Made by a program: the position numbers and the translations under genes. 64,000 nucleotides of DNA from Rhizophagus irregularis (lineage: Eukaryota > Glomeromycota > Glomeromycetes > Glomerales > Glomeraceae), in the NCBI RefSeq assembly GCF_026210795.1, contig NC_089449.1:248001-312000 (forward strand), given 5' to 3'. The notes beneath the pieces are model-generated. The model did not search any database. It was given only the letters and a program-made list of their open reading frames with translations, and was not told the origin of the DNA. Positions 1 to 14,400 of the stretch are shown here, in pieces (the stretch's first letter is position 1; each line of letters starts with the position of its first letter).

Positions 1-1
1 T

Positions 2-1532
2 AATAATTTAGATAGTTGTATTAACTATCCATTTTTGCTGGTATATATTAAATATTATGAAAGATTAAAATTAGTTAAATATCTTTATCCAATTGTTAAG
101 TTTATAAAAATTTTAAACTCAAAACTTGAGTATCGTAAATCTAGAAAATCAGCTCAAATGATGACATTTCATGAATTTATTGAAGAGGAATCTAAAGATA
201 ATACTGTAAATGGAGATTATTTGAAATCTTTATTTGAAGGATTTGCATTAAGTTGGAATTCTGTAATTAATTATATTGATCAATATCGATCTAAAGAATT
301 GTCTAACAAACCATTTATGAATCTCAAATGTTCTGTTATTTATGGTTTAATTGAACAAAAAGATGCAGGAGTTTATCTATGCGCAATTTTAGAATTTTTG
401 ATTAAAATGCATAATGAATTTTTGGATAATGTTTTTTCTATTCCAGTAGAACAATGTAAAAGTCTTAAATTTTTAGAACATTTATTACCTTGCAATAATC
501 CGGCTTATTTCACTAAATCAATTATGATAACTCAAGCACAAGAGATTAATTTTATTAATTATGAATTAGATGAAAAATTTTTAAAATATAGTCAAAGAAA
601 TCTTGATCAAAAAGATGAAATATCATTTAATTTTAATTTACAACAGATTGAAATGCTGCTTATGAGAGAATTAGTTATTGACAAAGTTTATTTTGAAAAA
701 GGAAATAATCAATTTTATTTCGAAGATTTTTCATTCAAACATGAAATATTTCATAATACACCTAGAATTTTCTTTAATGTAAGAGAAGTATTACAACAAG
801 AGCCTATTCAAACTGACAAAATTAAATCATTTTTGGTAGCTTTACAACCCTCAAATTCTTTTATTTCAGAATTGCTCTTGATTTTTGAAATAATTCTTTG
901 TTTTATAAAAGAGTTAGCAATTAACAATAATGAAATACTTATTGAAGATTTTATTAGGCAATGGTCAAAATTATCAAGATATAATATGATGCTAACTGAT
1001 ATATGTGAAGAGTTTTCTGAATTTTCTCTAAAACATATTATAGAATTATATGAATTGATCGAACAACAAGATGCTGATTTATTTAATAATACAATAATTG
1101 ATGATAAATTTAAAATTCCATTAGAAGAACAGATGAAGAAATCAATTAATGACTGTATAGATTATTATAATCAATCAGAGTCGAAAATTTCTGCTAAAGT
1201 ATTTGCTCTTGCTTTAAAGAGGTTTATTTATAGATTTTTATCAATTGATTCTAATATTGAAAATTTAAATTTAACTAATTACTTTTTGGATTTTACGTTA
1301 AATTTATGGCCAAATTATATTAAGGAAGAATTGGTTGAAAAATTGTTTCCAACTTGTTTACTTGTATCACATGCTTATAGTTGTTATATTTTTATTAATG
1401 AAGAAATTGAGGTATGTATATTAATAGGTTTATTATTTATTTTATAATTATATGATACTAATTTGATAATTCTGTTAACAGAAAATAAAGGAAAAACAAA
1501 ATAAAGAAAAGAAATTAAAATTCAAATTATAA
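2..1532 (+). CDS. RNF213-like AAA+ protein, C-terminal part (cut by left edge)
   Basis: This is the C-terminal part of a giant RNF213-like protein; the reading frame is open to the left edge, so the rest lies outside the window. Exon 2-1411 ends at codon GAG followed by a GTATGT donor. A 70-nt intron (1412-1481, acceptor AACAG) leads to a short last exon, 1482-1532, coding a Lys/Glu-rich tail that starts KIKEKQNKE and stops. The same tail exon occurs in the complete copy at 17978-18040, which supports the junction. The residues align along their whole length with the end of the gene at 5401-18040, with few length differences. No zinc-finger cysteine pairs are seen. Identity to the neighbour is patchy and includes a 130-nt identical run. 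Reading through the intron would give a different, unsupported end. The family call rests on the complete neighbour. Confidence 0.85.
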
Positions 1533-3253
1533 TAAAATTGTTAGCTATAGCACATCCTCATCCTCACATTCAAAGTTCACGTTCTCGCATTCGCTCTTCT
1601 CCCTCCCACTCTTCCCATTTCTATTTTTGTTCTCAAACTCAAGTTCACATTTGTATATTTTTTACGAAGTTAGGAATTGAGGAACGCGCTGAGGATACCG
1701 TATAAATAATAGGTTACAACTTAAGTAGTTCCAGTTTTAAAATTTTGCAATAATTTGATTAAAGTGCAACTTTATTAGTTTTATTAGTTATAATGATTCA
1801 TTTTTTATTCTTAAATGTATATTATAAATAATAAATAATTAACTTATAAAAATTTTGTTAATCAAAATGCGCATTAATCAATATTTTTATTATTTTTAAA
1901 TTTTTGTACGTTAAATTACATCGCAAAAAAGACAAGAATACAGACGGAATCATCACACTACTGCAGATTAAATTATTAAAATATAAATACTGTAAAGTGT
2001 TAACGTTGATTTTATTCTCCAATTTTTTATTTTTATTTTTATTTTTATTATATAGACATGGTGCCGGGACTACAAGCACACGCTAGCAGATCGAATTGCA
2101 AAAACGATAACAAAACTAATCTAATGCGAGTTCGTCCAACCCCCAGGCAGGCGCTGGAGAGGAGTCGTCCTGCCCATTATTCACGTGAACCCTAGGCATA
2201 CCGAGCTAAGAAGGCGCAGAAAAAAAAAGAAAAATTAAATGAAGTAATAGTATAAACTGAAATCTGTTATAATAATTAATAATAAAGAAAAATATGTAAT
2301 AAAATTTGAATGATTTCTATAAAATTGTCTATCCTGACAATCATGAATAAAAAACTATTCCAACCACCCGCGTGTAAATAATTTGACGTTATTAGGATGA
2401 TCCACTGTGGAATACAATGGTCGTCTGTGTTCTGGCATTGATAATGGTTAATCCGAAGACGATCATCGTATCAGTTGTTTTGGTCGTAAGATCTGGTTGT
2501 AAAGTTGTTGGCTTGGCGTACGGAATCCGTATTTGATGTTTGAACTGTCGCGCGAGCGAGCGTTCCATTTGCTAATTAATCTCACTGTGCTTAGCTCCCC
2601 ATAAGAGTTTTTTGTTCACATGCTACTATTCTCATACATAAATCAATGTAATTAGTACTTACCCCCCTAAATTTGATAATAAGTCAATAAGACCAAAAGC
2701 TGATAGAAGAGTTGACTTCATTTTTCAAGTAACTGTATGCTCTCTTTCATGACGTCGTTCGAAATTCATCGGTAATCGGCTCATCTGATGTAATCAACTA
2801 TTAATAGTTCGTTTGATGTAATTTACCCATCACATACACTCGAGTCAACTCGACCCGAGCCCAAAATATACTTTCTTTTTTTTTAAAAAAAAATTCATTT
2901 TCATCAAATAAAAAATAGGATTTGCTACACTTTTATTTTCATTGGCTAGACACTTCATATACAGCTTAAAGATTACATAAAGATTTAAAATTTTTACTCC
3001 TTATATAGCATTAGCAAATTAACAAGCTAATCTAACTATCCCAATTTCTCGTCAGAATACTAACTACCTTACTTAATTTCTTGAACTATAGTACAACAAA
3101 TAGAATATTATTTTATTTTTAGTGATAGGCTATATAAGTAGTAATAATAACGAAAGAGAAATGCTAATTCAATAAATAGAATATACAAATTTTAGTAACT
3201 CACAAATCAGAGTGGACTCCAGCATGTGGATATATGAGTACAACACAAAATAT

Positions 3254-3463
3254 CTACGGTCTTTGAACCTGCTTAGCCTTCCTCTTGTTTTTTGACGTTG
3301 AAAAACGAAAACGCCTTTTTGCACATACTGCAAAATTTCTACCGGCAATAATCCCTGAAATCGACAACTGTAAGGCATGTGGCATGCAAGGAAGCCGCTG
3401 AATATTTCGCATCCATTTCTGGTTCAAAAAGAATAAATTTTGATTGTTTGCCTTATGCAACAT
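3254..3463 (-). pseudogene. Possible hAT-type transposase remnant
   Basis: A 69-codon open frame includes the string RLPCMPHALQLSISGII. It resembles the C-x-x-H-x-L-Q-L segment found in hAT-family (BED-type) transposases, where a Cys/His pair precedes an aliphatic Gln-Leu motif. No DDE residues or C-terminal dimerisation region can be joined to it, and neighbouring minus-strand frames are broken by stops. If real it is a short relic, not an active element. The match is a recalled motif only, and a chance resemblance is possible. Confidence 0.3.
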
Positions 3464-4205
3464 CGGTTTAAGTTAGTTACTACACACTTTTTGAGCTTGA
3501 ATGACACTTTGTGTAGAAGCGGTAAATTTTGACTTTATGGATAAAAAGAAAAAATGTTAGTAAATTCCCACAATTTACAAATAATATTTTACATTTATCA
3601 TACCTTTTCTTAAAACGGCCATACCATCCTCCGTAACAATGTGATGCACAAATACTTTTTATTCTTGGTATGCACATTTTTTACGACTTTACATTTAAGA
3701 TTTTGCAAACTCGCGTCTCATCACCACCTGTGATTTTACGTTTGTATCAAGGAGAAGGCATAAGTTCTCTCCTAAGGTAAAAAATTTAGAGGAATATTAA
3801 TAAATGTGCAAATAAGTTTAATTGAGAACTCATAAAATTATAATCAACTTTAGCTTTACCTTTTGTTACTGCTGAAGTAGTAAGACGTAGCACAGTTCAA
3901 TAAGCGCCAGGATATAAATTCTTAGTGAAATATAGAGAGAAGTGCTTGGAACTGTTATCTCAAATTCAAAGTTTATCAGGATAATAATCAAATTTGCCAT
4001 AGAAAAGAACTTTCATCATTTTTGGAAACGGGAAAGGATTAAATTACAAAGATATAAATAAATGAAACATGATTGATTAAGTGAACATAAAGGTAAAAGT
4101 AACGTAAAAATAAACCCCATAAAAATCGTGAAAATTGAAAAAAAATTTTTTTTTTTTATTGAAGTTAATTGATGTTTTTGATGATGTTATAATTCTGATG
4201 GCCCG

Positions 4206-4830
4206 TTACCCAGCGCATTTACGGATTCTTGAATTGGCCGTGTCTCTATTCTTGAGCTCTTCAAATGACCAATTGTTCTTGGTGTCAACGAACTGAAGCG
4301 GATATAACAGTTGTAATTCAGCTTCTTGTTGATTTAAACAATCCTGTGATGAAGTACGCACTTGATTCAATTTTTGAATTTGTTGCAATCACCAACTATG
4401 TAATTTAGATTAGATGGTGAAAGTTTAACAGAATACTCTATCTCAGTGAATTTATAACAAGCAGATTTCAATAAAATTGAATAATTCTTTTTAATTCAAT
4501 TATTACATAAGACCTGATTCGGTATATCTGCGACCATATATTTGTTGCTGAAACTGTCACTCCTAAAACTGAAGCTATTGAACCTCTAAGTTCGTGATTG
4601 CGTAACGCAACACGGGCTCTAAAATTTGGTTGTTTAATTGTTATGCTGAAAAGATTCCTAACACATTGATCGCCCGCGCTTGAAGTTCCCAATATGTCTT
4701 TGCTGTAATATATGGCATATAAAGCAACTTTAGTATGAAAATTTTGAAATTATGCGGATATAGGTATTGTTCTTACCAATGAAGTTCGACAATTGTTGTT
4801 TGTTGTCGACGCTTCTTTATTAAAAGCTCT
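4206..4830 (-). other. Unassigned ORF pieces, possible broken multi-exon gene
   Basis: Two short minus-strand frames lie close together: 4692-4468 (contains RARVALRNHELRGSIASVLG) and 4388-4206 (contains NNWSFEELKNRDTANSR). A possible splice (GTAAGA donor near 4775, TTACAG acceptor near 4705) could join coding-like sequence upstream (IKKRRQQTTIVELHC) to the first frame. I could not extend this into a full gene and do not recognise a family. The amino-acid composition looks protein-like rather than random AT-rich, which is the only reason to record it. Confidence 0.2.
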
Positions 4831-5400
4831 ATGGCGTCGAAGAAAAATTAGATTGCTTTAATTTCATTAAACTCTAGATTATAATTCACTTTGAGATTAA
4901 ATTGTAAATTTTTCTGGTGACAGCACTTCATATTAAACGATTGTAACATTTCCTGATTCTAAAAAAAAAAAAAATTTTGTTTGATTATATATTCGTAGTT
5001 TCGAATAATTAGTTTGAAAATACGAGTAAATGTGAAATAAATGAATAATCTTGTTTACCTTTCAATAGACTTTTACGAGAACTTACGCGCCTCAAGAGAA
5101 AAATTGAAAAAATTAACGAGATTAAATAAACTTAACGGCGAAAGCATTTTTTTTTTACTCGTGACTCTTAAATCTCTAATTGTGTAATTATTATGCAAAT
5201 CTTTGCCAAATGTATTTGAAGAGAAAATTACCATTGAAACCATTGCACTAAATAGAAATAGTAAAATTGATAACCCTTACATATCTTCTAACTAAAAAAG
5301 GTTAAAATAAATACTGCGCCCACAAAATTAAAACGTATTTAGACATGAATCAGTAAATAACGACGCTTGACAAATTTTGTTAATTCTCTTAACGAAAAGT

Positions 5401-8400
5401 ATGGAACACACGAAATATATAATTACGAGTTTTCATATACATTTACCTGCTAATATAGAAAAACTCGGCGGATATCCAGTTGTTATTGGAGATGGTAGCG
5501 AGTTAGGAGATTGGGAACATAATACCGTAAAACTTTATAAACCTTCTAATAATAACCCTACTTACTGGAGATCTAAGGATACTAAGATAACATTCTCAAA
5601 AAAGTCGAAAATTCAATATAATTATGCTATTTATATTCCTGCTGCAATTTTTCGTAGACCCAAAAAAATAATTTATGAAGGACAAAATAGCTCAGATGAA
5701 AGTTTACCAGATTCGGGTAAACGTTTATTAAATTTAAATTTAAAGCACCAATTTGATAAATGGATTAATGGAAATTGTTCCGAATTAGACCAATATAAAA
5801 TCGGTGAGGATATACCCGATTACGCTTTTGTAGATTATATCTATGATAATGTCACACTTGACAATCTAAAAGAAAGCGTTTTGGAATATCAAGCATTATT
5901 AACCCTTCATACGAGACTCACAATTAAATTTTCTGATTACAATTACGTAGTTAGAAACGTTAGAGAAAAACTACGGAGAGAACAAAAGTTGTTCTTATGT
6001 CTTCTTTTAGGATATCATATTTCAAGACGAGATTCGTTTATATTACCAAAAAATTTTAGGCCAGAATTATTGCTTGATGTATTTATGGAATATCGAAAAA
6101 ATATGTTACCTTTAAATGTCAACAGATTTATGCTTAAAGCTATTTTATGTTTGATCCAACGTAATGCTTTTCAATATAAATTTGGTTGGCTCGTGATTTT
6201 TAAAATCTCAAAAGAAATTGATCCAACTTACTCATTCTTGGAAATTTTAAAAGATCTTAGATATGCTCGTCTAAACTTACAAAAGTTTTCAGAAGAGATG
6301 ACAAAAATGGAGCCTTGTATTAAAGATATTGGATATGAAAATACAGTAAAAATCGCAAAATGGTTGGTAAAATTATGCAAAGATATAGAATCGCTTATTG
6401 AGGCATGGAATAATCCTCTTATTATGAGCAAACAGCTTGATAACCAAATCTTACAATGCTTCATTGAACGAATTCAAGAACTTATTTCTAAGGATGATGT
6501 AAATGTATTGACGAGTCGTTCTCAAGAACTTCAAGAATTTAAAGGGAGTGTTTCTATAGCAGTTCGAAACCAAGCTTTATCCTTACTTAAAGACCCAATG
6601 AGAGTATGGTCACCCCTAAATGCCCGTGGTATTGTAAAACTTCTTCAAGATGATAGTCTGAACTGGAGTAGTGAAGATATTATAACCTCCTTAGAGCTAG
6701 TATCTCAGTCTCGTAACTTGGATCTATTAGATATATTTCCCGAACTTTTAGATTATTGGTTCAATCAAGGATTTTCAGATTCTAAGGAAAAAAAGATATC
6801 AGATGTTTCTAAAACCTGGTTCACACAACATTTAAATATAGTAAATGGTGGTAATTTAAACGAAATATTCGTGATATTTCTACAATTAGAATCTATTCAT
6901 CCTTCGCTTGGATGTCGGGAAAATGTCTGGAAGAACCTAACAAATATCGTCGTGGATAAGATGAAGACATATTCAGAATTTCAAATAATTAATGCAATAA
7001 AAATTGTATCCCAAATAAAAGTGCTAGAAGTAAAAGAATTATTTTCAAATATCATTAAAGATATCATTAAAGAAATATTGAATAAAACTATTCAGCAAAT
7101 TAATGATCAATTGATCAATAAAATATTAATGATTTGCGATTGCAAAAGTAAATCATTGGTGATTCCAAACACGTAAGTATACCTTATCATTATTTTCATT
7201 ATTTGGACAACTTAAATTTATATTTTATATTAATGTTAAATGTTAATAATGTTTAGAGTGTGCGAGGATATTATATGCTATATTATTACTAGATTGCAAG
7301 GCCAGCTATTACCTGAATCTGTTGACTCAGAACCGTATTTAAATGTTATACAATCTATAAGATATAATGAATTCTGGTTTCTCATCTTAAATGCTACTGG
7401 AAGTGTCGAAAAACTTTGTGCAAACTCGTGTATTCAAAGCCTTCAAATGTCCATTATTAAACTTAATGGATCACTTTTAGAAAAGATGGTTGATATGCAA
7501 TTACTACAACGACTATTAGAAAATACTGACGAAAGACTGTTTCAGTACTTTAATAATACTATAGGAAGAAATTCTACATTAGTTGTCTCTCAAGACAAAA
7601 TTGCAGAAATTAGAAAATTATATCTTGACCATATAAATCAACTTGGACAACTTCTCAAGTTTTATAGTAAATTTTGTTCAGCTTCTCACGTAACAGATGT
7701 AAATAATTATATTCATGACATACAACAGCGTATGGAGAATTTTGATAAAATAAATTTAAATCAAGTATTATTACCAGATTATTGGACACTTCATAAGGAA
7801 GCCTTGGACAATATACAACATATCTATAAACTTATTCAATCTCAAAGTTTTCAAAATATCTTTGAAGTTAATTTTCAAAAAGATTCTGATGCAACGACAG
7901 TAAAATACATAACACAAAAATTGTTACCAGTCGTTTTTAAAAATTATAGTAACATGTGTAAAAAATACGAGGCTTGGGAAAATATTAGTTGTTCAGAAGC
8001 ATTATTATTTTGGAAGAACGTTAAAAATATTAATGCGGAATTTGATATTATCGAAGAACTTGGCTCTTGCAAAAGAAATCCAAAATTAATACAAACTTTT
8101 GAATGTTTATTGAAATTTCCTCAATGGGCCGAAAGACTTGGGTACTTAGAAAAACTATTGAAGATTTTTCAAATTAAACATAACGAAAGTGATCAGTTAT
8201 TGAAATCTATTTGTACCATAAATGATGATTCCATAATGCTTGATCAAGTAATTCAATTTATTGAGAATCTTGAGAATAATTTCTCTAACAATGAAGATTA
8301 TTGGAATTTAATAAAAGAATTATCTAATGTTGAAGATTTAATAAGGAACGTTTCTGAATACAATGCAACAAATTTGTTTGACGTTATTGATGACTATCCG

Positions 8401-11400
8401 GACGGAAATTTGGCTCAATATATTACAATTTTATCATTTGCCCAAGTTAAACAAATTTTATTGCCACTTATCAATAAGCAATATAAAATGAGCATTGATG
8501 ATTTTATGAAAGAATTATCGACTATTACCGAAAGGAGTCCAGCATTATCGAATAATATTATTTTATGTAATAATAATAATATGGTATTACAAAATATGTA
8601 TTATAAGATTATGAATCTTGGGCAAGATATAAAAGAGAAAATTAAGAATGTTAAGAATGCTATCGATAATGGAACTTATATTTTTGTATGTGATGAGAAA
8701 AAGGATGAGTGTATGATTACACTAAAATATGTCTCATATATGTACAATCTTAACGATATTCTTGATTTATACAAGAAAGCATTCTTAATCACCACGGATT
8801 ATATTAATGATTTTGTTGAATTTGTTGATAATATTCAAAAAATAATAGAGATTTTGACTAAATTGATGAAAAGTGGCCATTCTGATTATCAAAAGTTCGA
8901 AACAGAAATAAAGGGAGTAGAAAATATAAAAGAATTTCTTATATCCTTAAATAATGATTTGGAAAAATGGTAAGTATATTAATAAATCAATTTGATTTAG
9001 AATTTTTAATCACATTTAAGATTAATATCTGTGAACTTTATATAGGGATAATTTAAAAAATCAAGTCCAAGAAAATTGTTATCACTTAACATTCTTCACT
9101 GTTCGTCATATTTTTGCGTTCTATGACTATTTCACATCAGAGGTCATCGATGAAAAGAATAAAGATGTATGTAAGATGCTCATTAAATTTGTAAACAGCA
9201 ATGCTCAATTACCACCTCATAAGAAAATCAAAGAAATATCTTGTGACTCTCCCGATTATTTTAGTAAAGTTGGTAATAAATTGGAAAATATTTTTAGAAA
9301 TATTCCAAAGAGACGTAAGACTAAAGTAATTCATCAGGAAGTAATTCTTGACGATGTACCATGTGATGGATCATTTGTTGTCGCTTATGATAATAAATTG
9401 TTAGTTCCAAACATAATAATGTCACTATACGTTAATAATGGATATTATCCCGAATCATGGCAACTTTTATTATGTACATCATCAACTACGATGGAAGAGC
9501 TTTTAATCTTTATTAAAAGATGCTTTTTTGCTTCAGATAATGGATATGATAATAATTTATTCTGTATTGTAAATTTAGAATTATTAAACTTTGAATTACA
9601 ATATAGCTTAGTAAACCATATTAAAGAAATGCAATTGAAAAATTCGAACAAAAATTATCTATTAGCGCTTCTGTGCCATAGGGATTTAGGAATATCTCAA
9701 TATATTTTAGATCAACATACCTTAGATGTTCGAGAAATTAGCGGTTTGAATACCGAAATAATGCAAGAAATTTATCAAGAATTATGTCCAAATGTATTAT
9801 GTGTTACTTCAAATTTATCTGGTCAAGGAAAAACTGAATGGATTAAAGAATCTAGTTTCTCTAAACAAAAAATTCCGCACAGCTTCTTAATTAGTGATGA
9901 TATGAGTTTTGAATATCTTATGAATAAGCTTAAAGAATGCAAGCTCAAGGAATTAGAAAGTCTTCATATCACTATTTCACCAATTGATTATCCAGAAAAT
10001 GTGAATCTATTCCTATTTGAACTATTAACTTTTAAGATTGTTTCATATAAAGAGTTGATTATTTCTATTCCACAAACTTTCATTTATATTGAAATAGCAT
10101 CATCTGTAAAACAGAATTGTCTTCCTAGTATGTTGAGATTCTTACCTTCCAAACATCTATCTTGGAATATCGAAAATTTTAAAGCCTCACAGGAAATATT
10201 TAGTCCAATTCAAGTCGTATGTAATTATTTGAACTTATATGATTGTGAAGAAAATGATGATGAAGGAAGTTTATTTAATATATCGGATGTTATCAAACAT
10301 CCTTTACCAGCTGAATTTTGTCGAAATCTTATTATGAGATATTTTTTCAAGGGTAATAAAAATATCTTATCATTTAGAAGCATTGAAATGTTCGTTGATG
10401 TCTCGGCTGATCAATTGATTAGATTATCATCAAATGATTATTTTACAATAAATAATATGGAATCAAACTTAAAGGATCCAGCTGATATTAAGCCAATTAC
10501 AATTAAATCGCTAATAGAAATCTCAAAAGTTTATGCAGCTAAACTCATTAAAACAAAAGCGGATCTATTAGAATCCACAAAAGATTGCTCCAATACAATT
10601 TCTCAATGGGACAATATGAGCCATAATGTCATATTTTTTAATTCTCAAGTATCAAATTTCTTAACTAACGTATATCAAGATGGTAAAGTCTCTGATATTA
10701 TTGAATTATTATTAAAAAGTCAAATAACCACTGATTCAAAAAGTTGGGATATGGATAATTATAATATAATGTCCGCAAATAAACTTTATATTGAATCGGA
10801 AGAAATGGCTAACGAGTTAATGCAGGAATCAATGTTACGAGAATATGCTTTGTCTATCGATAATTTAGTAAAGATGGCATTAATTCTTTTAAGAGTGCGC
10901 GCAAATATCCCAGTTGTCATCTGTGGTGAAACAGGATGTGGAAAGGTAAATATTAATTTGTAAAGATTTTTTTAGAATTATTTATTAAAAAATTTTTTTT
11001 TATCGTATTATATAGACAAGTTTAATTACATACTTGGCTTTAATATCAAAAGTTCAATATCAAATACTTAATCTTCATGATGGAATTGATGAAGAAACTA
11101 TAATGAAATTTATGTCAGAAGCTTTAAATAAATCAGAAAAAGGCGAAATTTGGATATTATTCGATGAGATCAACACATGCAATCATTTGAATTTACTTGC
11201 AAATTTAATATCTAATAGAATTTTCAAAAATAACCCTATACATTCAAATATTAAGTTATTCGCTACTTGTAATCCATATCGTATTTGTGATGATACACAA
11301 AATGCTAAAAAATATGAAGAACGAAATAATCTTATATATCAAGTCAAACCATTACCTGATCAGATTTTCGATTATGTATGGAATTATGGTATTATAAAAT

Positions 11401-14400
11401 CAAAAGATGAATGTCAATATATTCAAATCATGATGGAAAAAGAATTAGAAAAATTAGCACATCCTGTATTTGCAGAATTATTATCTGCTTCTCAAGGTTT
11501 TATTCGAAAAGTTGAAAAACCATATAGTGTTAGTTTACGTGATATAAGACGAGTTATGAAATTAGTAAAATTCTTTTATAAATCTTTCAAAAATCGTCCA
11601 GCTTACAAAACTGATTATAAATATCCATTACCTGGAGAAGTATCCATAATAGTTAGAACTTATATTTTGGCACTTAGTTTTTGTTATTATTTTAGATTAT
11701 ATGAACGAGAGTTGCGTGATCAATATTGTAATGAAATGGAACGAATTTTACACAATTTTGAAATCGATATAGAAGACCATATATTTTCTAGAGTCATTCA
11801 TGAAGAGCAAGAAGATTATATTAATAGGATGTACATCCCTTCCAATATAGTCATAAATGATGCTTTATTAGAAAATGTTTTAGCCATGGTTGTTTGTATT
11901 ATAACTAAAATTCCTATTTTTATTATCGGAGAAACAGGGTACGCATCAAAAAAGAAATGATGATGATTTTCTTGATTATATCTTATCAGTATTACTAAAT
12001 TTTTACTTCAATTAAAATATAAGGTCCGCTAAATCTTCAGCTCTTCAATTAATAAATTTAAATTTACGTGGCTCGGAATCAAATGATGATTATTTTAAAT
12101 CATTGCCAAAGGTATATATAAAGGTTGTTTTTTTTTGAAGATTTTAAAATTATTTTATAATAATAAATGATTTTTATATTTATAAACAGGTTCATGTTGT
12201 TTCATATTTATATTCTTCGAATTCCACTTCAGATGGCATTGCAGAAATTTTCGAAAAAGCTAATAAATATCAAGAGATAAACTCTGACATTATTAATGTA
12301 ATTTTGCTTGATAACGGTAAATATTTATATATTTAAAATTTAAGTACCTTAAATTTATTTATAATATTCTTATATTTTTTTGTTATTTTCTTTTATCAGT
12401 TGGGTTAAATTCTTCGAATTCATTAAAATTACTTCATACTTTACTTGAACCAATTTATCCGGCAACCGGACCTACTGTATCATTTGTTGGATTATCCAAT
12501 TGGCATTTGGATATCAGTAAGAGCAATAGAGCAATACTTGTACGAAGGTATTTATTAAAAGTATTTTGTTCTATACGTATAAAATATTTTAAATTAATTA
12601 CTGTTATTTATAGGCCTAAATTTGATTTAAATGACTTGGTTAATATAAACACAAAGATTATTAAATTTAATCATGCAGAGGCTTCAAATTCTTTAGCAAA
12701 AGCATATTTAGAATATAAACAACATAATCAAGCTTTGCCTAATTTTTATGGTCTTCGGGATTATTACGAATTGCTAAGAATGCTTTCGTTGGATAAATTG
12801 ACGCCAGAAAATATTCAAATAGCGTTGGCCCGTAATTTTGGAGGAATAGAAAATGATGTCAAATTATACAAATTATGGGAAAGATACTTTGGAAATTTTC
12901 TTAAAACGCTTACCGATAATAATTCATGGTTATATAAACAAATACCAATTACACAATTAATTGAATCGAATTTAAATGATTCTAATGCACGTAATTTAAT
13001 GGTCATTGGTAAAAGTGGAACAATTATAAATTTATTAACCGATAAATTAAAAAGAAGAAATTTGGATCCTATTGTAATTTTAGGATCTCATTTTCCCGAT
13101 GATCAAGATGATTACTACTCTTCTAAAGTATTAAGTAAAATTATGGTAAGTAATTAATGCTTTTTATTAGTCATATATATATAGTTTAATCATTAAATAA
13201 TTTATTTTTTTTAGACGTATATCGGTACAGGCAGACCATTGATTCTTACAAATTTAGAGATGATTTATGGTAAATTATATTTATTAATCGTTTGTTGGTG
13301 TTAAAATTTATTATATTAATTATTTTTCCTTTAAATATTTGTCGTACTTAATACTACTAGTAAACCTTTATAATTTGTGGAACCAAAATAATATTGTAAT
13401 AGGAAATAAAAAAAATATTAAACAAAAAGCACATGTAGAAAACTCTAATTTTGCGAAGTAAGTTGTTATATTGAATGAAAATTATTTACTTGGCTTAAAC
13501 TAATTTTTTTTTAATATATTTATGAGCAGTCATATTTCATTAAAATGTGAATGCATCGTGGTTCTAGATGAGAAGAATTTATGTTCAGCTGATCCATCTC
13601 TTCTCGATCGTTTTGAAAAGCAAAAATTATCTATTAGTGATTTTCTTAATGAGAAACAACGATCATTTGTTCAACAGCTAAATGATTGGGCAGAAAGAAT
13701 TTCTACTTTTGAAGATGGTTCATATAAATTTGTACAAAAAGATTTTTTTATAGGATTTGATAGTGAAGAAACACTACAAAGTTTAGTATTGGACATTACA
13801 AATAATCACGCTTATACTGATGATAATGAGATTCTAGAAAAATGTAAGCAAAAATTAATTGCATTGACAACATCAGATGGTATTTTAAGAGCTGAACGAC
13901 TTATTTTGGATTCAGATGAAATTAATCAACTTAAATATATTTATTTTAATCAACATCGTGATAGTATTTATGATTATTTTGAAACTTTATTCAATCAAGA
14001 AAATCTGTTGGCAAGTTCTAAAGAACATTTAATAATTATCAATACTTTCTCTCATGTCAATACCGACGTTAAGTCTTGTCTAAGAGATCTTTTAACGTGC
14101 CAAGCTTATAAATTATCAAACTTTAAAAGTGAAATTCAGCTTTCAAATTTGGTGGAAAATTTCTTTTTGAAATCAACTGATCAAATGTTAATCCTTCAAT
14201 GTGATACGATCATTAGTATTGAATGTATTAATTTGGCCAAGTTTATTATTGAAAAATTTCAAAGTGAAATTTCAGATAAAAAAGATGAAGCAAATACGCT
14301 TATAAAATATGTGTGCATAATAAATCATATTCAACGAGATTATAAGCAAAATTTAATATTATCTGGATGGAAACAAATTACAATTGAATTTTTAGAACCA

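Larger units (their letters stand above)
1533..5400. other. Intergenic region between two RNF213-like copies
   Basis: About 3.9 kb with no convincing intact gene. It has a pyrimidine-rich stretch near 1555-1650 and poly-A/T runs. On the minus strand there are short ORFs (3254-3463, 3480-3677, 4206-4388, 4468-4692) that look like broken pieces of older genes; they are listed separately where something can be said. The last few hundred bases must hold the promoter of the gene starting at 5401. I see no certain TATA box. Confidence 0.5.

Noticed and set aside
1411-1447. Long exon reading on into VCILIGLLFIL as the protein end
   Set aside because: The codons lie after a GTATGT donor and are intronic; a conserved tail exon follows in two copies.
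2050-2220. GGTGCCGGGACTACAAGCAC stretch, considered as tRNA- or SINE-like
   Set aside because: No cloverleaf or B-box could be drawn and no second copy is present in the window.
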